This document shows, in pieces, positions 1 to 7,697 of a DNA stretch of 64,000 bases. The notes below the pieces were generated by a model. It had not been told where the DNA came from and made no database searches. It was given only the letters and a program-made list of their open reading frames with translations. This stretch comes from DAOMFB01 sp963721385 (GTDB lineage: Bacteria > Acidobacteriota > Thermoanaerobaculia > UBA5066). Position numbers and translations under genes: made by a program. The DNA lies in assembly GCA_963721385.1 (NCBI GenBank), contig CAVRJB010000019.1:1054001-1118000 (forward strand), in the 5' to 3' direction. Numbering within the stretch: the first letter of the stretch is position 1; each line of letters opens with the position of its first letter.

Positions 1-2513
1 GTGGCAGGCCGGCACACGGCTGCGTCGCGTGGACTGCCGGCCAGCGGGAAGGTCGCCGTATGGTCGAAACGCGCCGAGTGCCACGTCGGGTCACCCGGCC
101 GGTGACACGAATCGCAGGTCGTCGGGAAGCCGCCGCCGCGGTGGTCGGGATTCCGCGCCGCCTCGTAGTCGGTCCGGTGGCACGAATAGCAGGCCGTCGG
201 CGTTCCGGCGAAGACCCTGTTCTTGTGGCACTGGTCGCAGCGGAGGGTGCTGTGGGCGGCGCTGAGCGGGAATCCCGTCTGGGCGGCGTGGTTCCACGTG
301 ACGGAGGTCCACGAGGTCGGCCGGTGGCAGTTCTCGCATTCGCTTCCGAGGAGCGTCCGGTAGAGGTCGTCCTGCCTTCGAATCCAGTGGCAGTCGTAGC
401 AGCGGTTCGGCGTCCCCTTGTAGACACTGTTCCAGTGGCACGACGCGCATGGCGTCGCGAGGTGCTGGCCCTCGAGTGGGAACGTGCCGCCCTTGTGGAA
501 CGCGCGGTTCGCGGTTCTCCACTGGGAGACGTTGTGGCACGAGGCGCAGTCGCCCCCGAGGGCTCCCCGGTGCGGATCGTCGTGGCACGCCGCGCAGTTC
601 GAGGAGGCGACCGTGTACGACACGGCGGTCCCGCGGCCCGCGGGAAAGACGGCATCCGTCTTTCGGTGGCAGGACGCGCACGGCGCCGAGGCGTGCTTGT
701 CGACGAAGAACCCCGAGAGCTTCGTGTCCCGGTGAACGTAGGTCTTCAACTCGAACGTCTTTGTCGAATGACAGGTCTCGCAGGCGGCGCCGAGCTGGCC
801 GAGGTGGACGTCCTTGTGGCACCCCTTGCAGTCCGTCGGAAGGCCGGTCAGTCTCAAGGCCGTCCCGTCCCCGGCGGGGAACGCTCCCGTTTCTTTCCGG
901 TGGCATTTCGAGCAGTCGAGCCCGACGTGCTTCCCGGTCAGCGGGAAGCGCGCCTTCGCATGGTCGAAGGTATTCGGCGCGTACTTCGCGCCGTCGACGC
1001 CGTGGCAGTTCGCGCAGCTCGTTCCGACCTGACCCAGGTGCGGGTCCTTGTGGCAGGACGAGCACTCGAGCGAGACACCCTTGTATCGCCGGGCCGGGAG
1101 GCTCCTTCCGCTCGCGAGCGGCGTCGCCGGCGCCTTCGGGTCGGCCGCGTGGCACTTGTCGCAGGAGATCTTCGCGTGCCCGCCTGCGAAGAACTCCGGG
1201 AAGCGGGGGTGCTTGAACGCCGCCACCTGGAAGGAGGCGGTCGAGTGGCATGTCTGGCAGGAAGCCCCCAGCTGTCCCTTGTGGACGTCGGCGTGGCACG
1301 AGGCGCACTCCGGCCGGGCGCCGCGGAAGTCGACGCTTCTCTTCGCCGCGGCCACGCCCGGGGCCGCCGCGGCGCCCTTGTGACACGAGGCGCAAGCGAC
1401 GGCGGCGTGCTTCCCGTCGAGCGGGAACCGGGCCTTCGCCGCGTGGTCGAACGTCCCACCCTTGAAGCCGGTCTCCTTATGGCAGGCGCCGCAGTCTTGC
1501 CCCTTGAAGACCCCCTTGTGGACGTCCTGATGGCAGTCGGCGCAGCGGGCGGACTTCAGGCGGACCTTCGTCGCCGGCTGGACGTGGCAGCTTGCGCAGG
1601 CCACGGACGCGTGCCGGCCGACGAGGGGATAGCCGGTCTTCGCGTGGTCGAACTTCATCGGCGCGGCCGCTCCCGCGCCCGCGGCGCCTGCCGCGCCCGC
1701 CGTACCCGCGGCGCCCGCCGCCGCACCGGCCGTGGCGCCCGCCGGACTCCCCGCCGCCGTCACCTTGAAGCTCTCCGTCGTGTGGCAGCTCGCGCAGTTC
1801 CCGAGCGGCTTCGAATGCGGATCCTTGTGGCAGTCGACGCACGAAGAGAACTTGATGCCCTTGTACTTCTTCGCTGCGTGGCACTTTTCGCAGGGGGTGC
1901 GAAGGTGCGCGCCGGTCAGCGTGTAGGGCGCCTTCGAGTGGTCGAAGAACTTCTGCGTCTCCTTGAACGGAACGGACGCCGGGTGGCACGTTCCACAGGT
2001 GGTGCCCAGCACCCCCTTGTGCGGGTCGGCGTGGCACGACGCGCAGTCGGCCTTGAGCGTGAGAAACGAGCGCGCCTTGTGGCAGGCGGCGCAGTCGATC
2101 GCGGCGTGCTTGCCGTCCAGGACGAAATTGGTCTCCTTCGCGTGATTGAAGCCCTTCTTCTCCAGCGGACGGATGTCGGCGTCCAGTCCGGCGTGCTCGA
2201 CGTGGCAGCCGACGCAGTCCGTCGCGGCGGCACGATGAACTCCCTTTTTCGCGGCGATCCGCTCGGCGATCGGCTGGTGGCAGGCGAGGCACTTCTTCGG
2301 CGAAACCTGCTTTCCGGGCTCGTGGCACTTCTGGCAGTTGTCGAGCCCCTCCAGCTTCCCGTGAGGCTTCGAAAGCGCTCCCGGGGAGACGAGCGACCCG
2401 AGCGACTGGGCGGCCGCGGCGCCTCCCCCGAGCAGCGCCACACCGAGCGCGAGGGCTGCCGCCGCGAGGGGGACAGGCCGGCGGTGTTTTGGGATCGGGG
2501 CGCTCGTCATCAT
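1..2513 (-). CDS. Giant multiheme c-type cytochrome (at least 30 hemes), C-terminus beyond window
   Basis: The frame is open from the ATG at 2513 to the left edge, about 837 codons, and the protein is incomplete. Residues 1-36 form a signal peptide with an Ala/Leu core. I count 30 in-frame CxxCH heme motifs (first at about residue 60, CQKCH; last near position 104, CDSCH), spaced 15-35 residues apart, with many extra His as sixth ligands (for example DPHKG, FDHAK). An Ala/Gly-rich linker (positions 1670-1745) separates two heme blocks. The pattern resembles cytochrome c3/c7-like and doubled-CxxCH families; such proteins move electrons through the periplasm or across the outer membrane. The large overlapping frames on both strands are shadows created by the repeats. 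The gene follows the flavin reductase on the same strand and probably exchanges electrons with it or with the cytochrome b at 4758-6050. Confidence 0.93.
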   Translation of the reverse strand, partial: MMTSAPIPKHRRPVPLAAAALALGVALLGGGAAAAQSLGSLVSPGALSKPHGKLEGLDNCQKCHEPGKQVSPKKCLACHQPIAERIAAKKGVHRAAATDCVGCHVEHAGLDADIRPLEKKGFNHAKETNFVLDGKHAAIDCAACHKARSFLTLKADCASCHADPHKGVLGTTCGTCHPASVPFKETQKFFDHSKAPYTLTGAHLRTPCEKCHAAKKYKGIKFSSCVDCHKDPHSKPLGNCASCHTTESFKVTAAGSPAGATAGAAAGAAGTAGAAGAAGAGAAAPMKFDHAKTGYPLVGRHASVACASCHVQPATKVRLKSARCADCHQDVHKGVFKGQDCGACHKETGFKGGTFDHAAKARFPLDGKHAAVACASCHKGAAAAPGVAAAKRSVDFRGARPECASCHADVHKGQLGASCQTCHSTASFQVAAFKHPRFPEFFAGGHAKISCDKCHAADPKAPATPLASGRSLPARRYKGVSLECSSCHKDPHLGQVGTSCANCHGVDGAKYAPNTFDHAKARFPLTGKHVGLDCSKCHRKETGAFPAGDGTALRLTGLPTDCKGCHKDVHLGQLGAACETCHSTKTFELKTYVHRDTKLSGFFVDKHASAPCASCHRKTDAVFPAGRGTAVSYTVASSNCAACHDDPHRGALGGDCASCHNVSQWRTANRAFHKGGTFPLEGQHLATPCASCHWNSVYKGTPNRCYDCHWIRRQDDLYRTLLGSECENCHRPTSWTSVTWNHAAQTGFPLSAAHSTLRCDQCHKNRVFAGTPTACYSCHRTDYEAARNPDHRGGGFPTTCDSCHRPGDPTWHSARFDHTATFPLAGSPRDAAVCRPA

Positions 2514-2575
2514 CAGAAGTGGACGAACGAATAGCCCATGTAAAGGGCAAGGGCGACCTTCACGGTTTTCTGCAT
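2513..2575 (-). CDS. 20-residue ORF overlapping the cytochrome start (TGATG)
   Basis: ATG at 2575 opens a 20-codon frame (MQKTVKVALALYMGYSFVHF) whose TGA shares one base with the cytochrome ATG, so translation could be coupled. An in-frame stop lies just upstream of its ATG and no clear Shine-Dalgarno is present. The peptide alternates hydrophobic residues and ends in Phe, which is also how the last strand of an outer-membrane beta-barrel looks. It could therefore be a leader peptide or the remnant of a lost porin gene. Nothing here proves that it is translated. Confidence 0.3.
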   Translation of the reverse strand: MQKTVKVALALYMGYSFVHF

Positions 2576-2644
2576 ATGGCTTCAGCGAGTACGCCCGGCG
2601 TCGTCCTGCAATGTCCCCCCTGCTTGGCCTGGAGTTAAAGCCCG

Positions 2645-3949
2645 TCAGCCCTGGATTCCGCTCCCCGTTTTGGGGAAGTGAGCGAAAACCCGGAATCTCA
2701 CGCGTCGATTGTGCAGTTCGGTTTTAGCCCAGGCGACGCAGGGATAGATGTAACCGCGGTCACGGTCCTGGTCGTCCCGAGCAGGCGCCTCGCAGTCCAC
2801 CTCCCCCGCGAGCAGCCGGGTCCGGCAGGACTGGCAGACGCCGGCGCGGCAGGAGAACGGGATCTCCGCGCCCGCGGCCTCGGCGGCGTCGAGGAGAGAG
2901 CGGCCGGGGGGGACCCTGACCGTGCGGCCGGTCTTTTCGAGGCGCAGGTTGACGGGCACGCTCGCGCCGCCGGCCGACGCCGCGGAATCGACGGCCGACT
3001 GGAACGCCTCGGCGTGCACCTGCGGCTCCGGGACCCCGAGCGAGGCCAGGAGGCGCCGCATCCCGTCGATCATCGGCGGGGGTCCGCAGATGCAGTAGAC
3101 CGCGCGGGCGGGGCCGCCCGTGATCCGGAGGAGGAGGTCGACGTCGACGTGGCCGGCATGCATCCCCGGGCCGGCGGTGCCGCGCGTCACCGCGATGACG
3201 ACACGCGCGCGCGGATGGCGCGCGGCGATCTCCGTGAGCTCCGCCCGGAACGGGACATCCTCGGGCGTCCTGACGGAGAGGACGAGCGTCACGGGCCGCT
3301 CAGGGTCGGCGATGACGGCGTGCCGGAGCATGCTGATGAGGGGCGTGATGCCGACGCCGCCCGCGAGGAGGACGAGCGGCCGCCCGTCGCCTCCCGGGTA
3401 GACGAACGGGCCCGCGGGGCGGCGGACGAAGAGCGTGGAGCCCCGACGGAGCGTGGCGTGGAGAGCGCCGGAGACCGCTCCCTGCCGCTTGACCGAGATC
3501 TCGAGGACGTCTTTCGACTCCGGCGGCGAACAGATCGAGTAGCAGCGAACCATCGCCTTGCCGCCGACCTTGACCTGGACCGTCAGGAACTGTCCCGGCT
3601 TGAACTCGAAGCCCTTCGGCCGGCGCAGCCGGAACGTCCGAATGTCCTCGGTCTGGTCGGCGATTCCGAGGACCTCGACCTCCGCGTAGCCGGGCGGCAC
3701 CGGATCCGGGGGCGGATAGGCCCGTTCGCAGGCCGCGAACCAGAGGAGGTGGCCGGCGAAAAAGGCGGCGAGCGCCGCGGGTGCCGGGAAGACCCACGGG
3801 AGTGCGACGAAGAGGAACCCCGGGATGACGACGGTGGAGAATCGCCGCGGCGCGCTCCGGTGCCTGCGGAGCAGCGCGAGCAGCAGGTGGGCCGTCGAAA
3901 CCGCGGCGAGGACCGCCGACGAAGCGGGTTCCAGGAGCCCGGGAGGCAT
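2645..3949 (-). CDS. Membrane-anchored ferredoxin-NAD(P)H reductase with C-terminal [2Fe-2S] ferredoxin domain
   Basis: 434 aa. Residues 10-75 hold two hydrophobic segments (membrane anchor). An FNR-type FAD domain covers about 88-185 with the flavin motif RCYS (135-138). An NAD(P)-binding domain follows with GGVGITP (197-203) and CGPPPM (288-293). The last 100 residues are a plant-type ferredoxin with Cys367, Cys372, Cys375 and Cys404 (CX4CX2CX28C). This is the architecture of phenol-hydroxylase or NADH oxidoreductase (Hcr-like) reductases that shuttle electrons between NAD(P)H, flavin and an iron-sulfur centre. It starts 15 bases after the zinc-ribbon gene and lies just upstream of the multiheme cytochrome, so a role in feeding or draining that cytochrome is a reasonable inference. 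Confidence 0.9.
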   Translation of the reverse strand: MPPGLLEPASSAVLAAVSTAHLLLALLRRHRSAPRRFSTVVIPGFLFVALPWVFPAPAALAAFFAGHLLWFAACERAYPPPDPVPPGYAEVEVLGIADQTEDIRTFRLRRPKGFEFKPGQFLTVQVKVGGKAMVRCYSICSPPESKDVLEISVKRQGAVSGALHATLRRGSTLFVRRPAGPFVYPGGDGRPLVLLAGGVGITPLISMLRHAVIADPERPVTLVLSVRTPEDVPFRAELTEIAARHPRARVVIAVTRGTAGPGMHAGHVDVDLLLRITGGPARAVYCICGPPPMIDGMRRLLASLGVPEPQVHAEAFQSAVDSAASAGGASVPVNLRLEKTGRTVRVPPGRSLLDAAEAAGAEIPFSCRAGVCQSCRTRLLAGEVDCEAPARDDQDRDRGYIYPCVAWAKTELHNRRVRFRVFAHFPKTGSGIQG

Positions 3950-3964
3950 CAGTCCAGGCGCCCG

Positions 3965-4261
3965 CTACTCGTCGTCGAAGATGCCCTTGGGCTTCGTCGA
4001 CGGGTCGGCGTGGGCCTTTTCGAGCGCCTGCTTGAAGGTCTTCTCGAGAATCTCGCTCTTGTGCTTCTCGCGCTCAACCGTCGCGGCGAAAAGATCCTCG
4101 GCGCGCGCCTTCCGCCGCTGGACCTCCTGTGCGGCCTCCTCGATCGAGCCGAGCTTGTTCTTGTTCGCCACCGCCTCGTGCGAGAGGACGGCCCCCGTCG
4201 CGGCGTCGATCTTCAGCGTCGCGCCGCAGTCGGGGCAGAGGACGAGGAGCGAATCGGCCAT
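3965..4261 (-). CDS. Small zinc-ribbon-like protein
   Basis: 98 aa. The N-terminus carries a CPDCG knuckle (residues 9-13). The remainder is a highly charged helix, about residues 40-85, that could be a coiled coil, and the tail is acidic (DDE). Only one CxxC pair is visible, so a full zinc ribbon would need a partner chain. The ATG at 4261 faces the divergent YraN gene, whose ATG lies 14 bases away. It ends 15 bases before the flavin reductase and is probably co-transcribed with it. Function unknown. Confidence 0.75.
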   Translation of the reverse strand: MADSLLVLCPDCGATLKIDAATGAVLSHEAVANKNKLGSIEEAAQEVQRRKARAEDLFAATVEREKHKSEILEKTFKQALEKAHADPSTKPKGIFDDE

Positions 4262-4274
4262 TGCTTCCGAGATT

Positions 4275-4742
4275 ATGCTCCGCGCCGTGGATCCCGCCGG
4301 CGGCGACTGGAAGGGGAAGCTGAAGGCGCTCGGGCTCGGGCGGAAGCGACGCGCTCCGGGCGAGGCGCCCGCCGCGCGCCGCGACCGCCGGAAGCTCGAC
4401 GCCGGCGAGGCCGGCGAGGCGATGGCGGCCGGGCATCTCGCGGAGCAAGGCCTCCGCGTCCTCGCGCGAAACGTCCGATATCGGAACGGGGAGCTCGACC
4501 TCGTCGCCGAGGTCGGAGCCGTCGTCGTCTTCGTCGAGGTGCGGCGCCGCCGGACAGCCGAACGGGGCGGGCCCGCCGAGTCGGTCACCGCGCGGAAGCG
4601 TGCGCGCGTCGTCCGCGCCGCCCGCCGCTGGCTCGTCGAGAACCCTCGCTATGCGGGGCGCGAGATCCGCTTCGACGTCGTCGCAATCCAGGACGAACCC
4701 TTCTCCCTCGACTGGATCCGCGGCGCGTTCGACGCCGTCTGA
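4275..4742 (+). CDS. yraN: YraN/UPF0102 family nuclease-like protein
   Basis: 155 aa. Residues 50-150 match the YraN (UPF0102) fold, which belongs to the restriction-endonuclease-like/Holliday-junction-resolvase group. Key pieces are GELDLVAE (Asp of the active site) and VVFVEVRRR (Glu and basic residue), followed by a helix with TARKRARV. The N-terminal 45 residues are a basic extension. The gene is alone on the plus strand between minus-strand electron-transfer genes. Its exact substrate is unknown in this family. The start chosen is the first ATG, which almost abuts the divergent zinc-ribbon start. Confidence 0.88.
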   Translation: MLRAVDPAGGDWKGKLKALGLGRKRRAPGEAPAARRDRRKLDAGEAGEAMAAGHLAEQGLRVLARNVRYRNGELDLVAEVGAVVVFVEVRRRRTAERGGPAESVTARKRARVVRAARRWLVENPRYAGREIRFDVVAIQDEPFSLDWIRGAFDAV

Positions 4743-4757
4743 GGCCCGGGGAAACCG

Positions 4758-6050
4758 TCACCGCTTCGGGGTGCCGTCTTCCTCGAAGTGCTCCTTGTAC
4801 CAGCGCTGGTAGTGGTTCTTCGCCCACTCGCGGTCGACGCGCCCCGTGAACATCCCGCTGAGGCCCACTCGGGTGCTCGGGTTGACGACCGCCATGTAGA
4901 TGTGGCCCATCATCAAGAGGGGGGCGACCAGGGACATGCTGATGTGAAGGACCCAGGGGAGGAAATGATCGACGCCGCTCCCCCAGAGAATGAGGCCGGT
5001 TGCCACGAACAGCGGATACGTGACCATGACCATCATGAAATTCAGCCTCTCGGCCGCGTTGAACTTGCGCTGTTCCGGCAGGACGATCCTCTTGTTGACG
5101 GTCGCCGGCCCGACCAGGAAGAGCCACTTCAGGTCGTCGATCGTCCAGGAAAAGCCGACCTTGACGTTGTCGATGTGGACTTTGTAATCGCGCCAGTTCC
5201 GGAGGACCGCCAGCGTCGGGAAAACGGCCAGACACCCGCCCGAGACGCGGTGAAGGAATGAGAGAACTGCCCGGAAGAGGCTGTCGGAATGAAGGTTGTA
5301 GAAGAGCTTCAGGGTCACGCCCGTCACGAAGCAGATCATGAAGGGGATCGCAATCGACCAGTGGAGCATCATCTCCCCTCTGGCGAAGCGCAGGATCTGC
5401 TGGACCTGCTCCTTCCTCGGGAAGAGCAGGACCTGTGGCGGGCGAGACGTCTCGTCGACCTTCTCGTCGGGGACTCCGATCCCGTCGTCGGTATGGGTGT
5501 CGACCTCGATCGCCAGAGGCGCGGGAAGGTCCGGAAGAGCGTCCGGCGTGGCCGCCGCCGGGGGGGCGACCGCGAGAAGAGATCCGACGCCCACCGCCGA
5601 GTGGAGGACGCTCGATGCGGTCCCATTCCGCCTGACCGAAATGTCGAGAAATCCGAACGACTCCGGAGCCGAGGTGATCGGGTAGCGTTGGGCCGCCCAC
5701 TCCCCGTCGATCTTGATCGCCACGGTCAGGAGCTGGCCCGTCCGGAAATCGAACCCCATCGGGCGCGCCATCCGGAGGATCCGGACATCGTCGGTCCCGT
5801 CGAAGACCTCGAGGATGGGAATCGAGACGAAACCGGACCGGTTCTCGGGCGAGGCAGGAGTCTCCTGCAACACCCCCACTTCGCTACGCCCGTTGGTCTT
5901 GAGCAATCGGCTCGCCCCCCAAGATCGAGATTCCTCGATGTCGGAATCCGCTCCGCTTCCCGACGAAGTGAACGGACGGGCCCGAGATCTCACGCTCATT
6001 GTGCCGCTCATCCCGGAGAAGGCGAGCACGCAGAGCGTAATCAGAGTCAC
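4758..6050 (-). CDS. FAD-domain / formate-dehydrogenase-gamma-type cytochrome b fusion
   Basis: 430 aa, GTG start. After a possible signal segment (1-20) and a variable stretch, residues 75-165 form the FAD-binding half of a ferredoxin reductase (QRYPITSAP at 121-129, LDISVRRNG). The NAD-binding half is absent. Residues 220-430 are a four-helix cytochrome b like the gamma subunit of formate dehydrogenase, with candidate heme ligands His230, His267, His369 and His383, and the typical HIYMAV...STRVGLSGMFTG end. The known role of that domain is electron exchange between quinones and periplasmic partners. The FAD half resembles residues 90-185 of the reductase encoded at 2645-3949, suggesting a duplicated and partly lost domain. 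I know of no standard family with this exact arrangement. Confidence 0.85.
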   Translation of the reverse strand: MTLITLCVLAFSGMSGTMSVRSRARPFTSSGSGADSDIEESRSWGASRLLKTNGRSEVGVLQETPASPENRSGFVSIPILEVFDGTDDVRILRMARPMGFDFRTGQLLTVAIKIDGEWAAQRYPITSAPESFGFLDISVRRNGTASSVLHSAVGVGSLLAVAPPAAATPDALPDLPAPLAIEVDTHTDDGIGVPDEKVDETSRPPQVLLFPRKEQVQQILRFARGEMMLHWSIAIPFMICFVTGVTLKLFYNLHSDSLFRAVLSFLHRVSGGCLAVFPTLAVLRNWRDYKVHIDNVKVGFSWTIDDLKWLFLVGPATVNKRIVLPEQRKFNAAERLNFMMVMVTYPLFVATGLILWGSGVDHFLPWVLHISMSLVAPLLMMGHIYMAVVNPSTRVGLSGMFTGRVDREWAKNHYQRWYKEHFEEDGTPKR

Positions 6051-6246
6051 GGTTCATGCCGGAAAAGGAGAGAAATCCGGAGTCGAGGCGGCCGCCGGGC
6101 GTTCGACGAGATGCGGGTCGTCGGTCGGGCAACTCGTTCGCGAGACCGCTCCACCGGCGCGCGCCCGCAGGTCGCTGAGCCGCCGCAGCTTGACAGGGGA
6201 GGAGGCCTCCTCTAGATTCTGCGGCTCGGGCGGAGACGCCCGATTC

Positions 6247-6321
6247 GCGGGACTAGCTCAGTGGTAGAGCGCTACCTTGCCAAGGTAGAAGTCGCGGGTT
6301 CGAGCCCCGTGTCCCGCTCCA
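6247..6321 (+). tRNA. tRNA-Gly (anticodon GCC)
   Basis: The cloverleaf can be folded by eye. Acceptor stem GCGGGAC (6247-6253) pairs with GTCCCGC (6311-6317). The D arm is GCTC...GAGC, the anticodon stem CTACC/GGTAG encloses TTGCCAA with anticodon GCC, and the T arm carries TTCGAGC. The discriminator is T6318 and CCA (6319-6321) is encoded. A strong hairpin follows at 6333. Confidence 0.97.
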
Positions 6322-6332
6322 TCGATTCCTGA

Positions 6333-6356
6333 AAGCCGGGAGGATCCTCCCGGCTT
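6333..6356. terminator. Perfect 24-nt palindrome, bidirectional terminator
   Basis: AAGCCGGGAGGA is followed directly by its reverse complement, giving a 12-bp GC-rich stem, then a pyrimidine/T-rich run (TTCTTCTCTTTC). It sits between the tRNA (plus) and the end of the MFS gene (minus, stop at 6365), where it can stop transcription from both sides. Confidence 0.8.
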
Positions 6357-6364
6357 CTTCTCTT

Positions 6365-7684
6365 TCAGGCCGCCGCTGCCGCCGCGGCCGCCTCGCCCGC
6401 GAGGGCGCGCTGCTTCCGCGCGAGCGCCAGCGCGTTCCACGCCCAGAAACCCGCGACCGGAAGAAACGCGAGCGCGAAGCCGGCCGGGGAGAGGCCGAGG
6501 AGGACGAGCGCCTTGTCGAGGAGCGCGCCGATCGCGTCGCCGCTCCGGTAGACGAAGGTGTCGATGAAGCTCTTCGCCGCGTATTTCTCCTCGCGGGGGA
6601 TGACGGTGAAGAGGACCTCGCGGGCCGGCTTCACGAGCGCGAACTCGGCGGCGCGGCGGAAGACCTGGACGCCGGTCAGGACCCACGGCGTCGGCGACGC
6701 GGCGAGAGCGAGGAAGCCCCCGCCCGTGACGAGCGGCATCAGGAGGAGCGCCGGCCCGAGGCCGAGCGCGGGGAGGAGGCGTCCGGTGAAGAACGCCTGC
6801 GTGATCGCGGTCAGGAGATTGACGCCGAGATCCATCCGGGCGAAAAAGGCGGTCCGCGACGCGGCGTCGTGGAACGACGCGCGGACGATGCGCGCCTGCT
6901 CGAGGTAGAGGAACGTCGAGCCGATCGTGAAGAGAAGAATGAAAACCGCGATGGCGAGGAGGTACGTCGACTTCAGGAAGAGCCGCATCCCGGAGAGGGG
7001 GCCGGTGCCCGGCGGGACGCCTTCGGCCTCGGGGTCCGGTCCCTCGTCCGTCCTGCGCAGCACGACCTCGTCGACGCGGAAGATCCGGAGGAGCCGGTAG
7101 GAGCAGAGGATCGAGATCTCGAGGAGAAACGCCGAGAGGAGGAGCAGCCCCGCGACGCCGAGCGGCCGGGCGAGCGACGCCGTCAGCGTTCCGCCGAGGA
7201 CGCCGCCGAGCGTGCCGCCGAGCGCGATGAACCCGAAGAGCCGCTTCGCGGGCTTCGGGCGGAAGAGATCCGCGAGGAAGCCCCAGAAGAGCGACACCGA
7301 GAGGAGGTTGAAGACGCTCGCGTAGACGAAGAAGAAGCGGGCCACGGCGGTCCGGGAAGGCCCGGCGAGAAATGTCAGCGGGAAGAGGAAGGCGACGAAG
7401 CTCGCCGCCATGAAGTGGTAGACGGCGGGGACGAAGACCCGCCGCGGGACGCGCGACGTCAGGGCGCCGAAGAGCGGGTTCATGAGAAGCGTCCCCGCGA
7501 GCGTCCCGAGGAAGAGCCAGTTCAGGGCGTCGCCGCCGGCCGACACGCCGAGCTCGTCGCGCAGCGGGCGGATGACGTAGTAGCTGGCGAGGAGAAAGAA
7601 GAAGCCCGACGTCGCCCAGGCCAGGGGAAGGCCCTCGCCGGGCTCGGTCTTCACCAGCCGGGCGAGCCCGGCGGGGGGCGTCAC
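6365..7684 (-). CDS. NTP/NDP-exchange-transporter-like MFS protein
   Basis: 439 aa, about 12 hydrophobic helices, ending in an Ala-only tail. The N-terminal YYVIRPLRDELGV and the late segment PAREVLFTVIPREEKYAAKSF are characteristic of the ATP/ADP antiporter (Tlc/Npt-like) branch of the MFS superfamily. In free-living bacteria these homologues have no firm substrate, so nucleotide exchange is a family inference. It is the first of two genes read leftward, 13 bases after the epimerase-like gene. Confidence 0.8.
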   Translation of the reverse strand: MTPPAGLARLVKTEPGEGLPLAWATSGFFFLLASYYVIRPLRDELGVSAGGDALNWLFLGTLAGTLLMNPLFGALTSRVPRRVFVPAVYHFMAASFVAFLFPLTFLAGPSRTAVARFFFVYASVFNLLSVSLFWGFLADLFRPKPAKRLFGFIALGGTLGGVLGGTLTASLARPLGVAGLLLLSAFLLEISILCSYRLLRIFRVDEVVLRRTDEGPDPEAEGVPPGTGPLSGMRLFLKSTYLLAIAVFILLFTIGSTFLYLEQARIVRASFHDAASRTAFFARMDLGVNLLTAITQAFFTGRLLPALGLGPALLLMPLVTGGGFLALAASPTPWVLTGVQVFRRAAEFALVKPAREVLFTVIPREEKYAAKSFIDTFVYRSGDAIGALLDKALVLLGLSPAGFALAFLPVAGFWAWNALALARKQRALAGEAAAAAAAA

Positions 7685-7697
7685 GAGGCGGGAATCC

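Noticed and set aside
91..2550. Long Arg/Pro-rich frames on both strands over the cytochrome gene
   Set aside because: They are out of frame with the CxxCH series and owe their openness to the repeated GC-rich heme codons.
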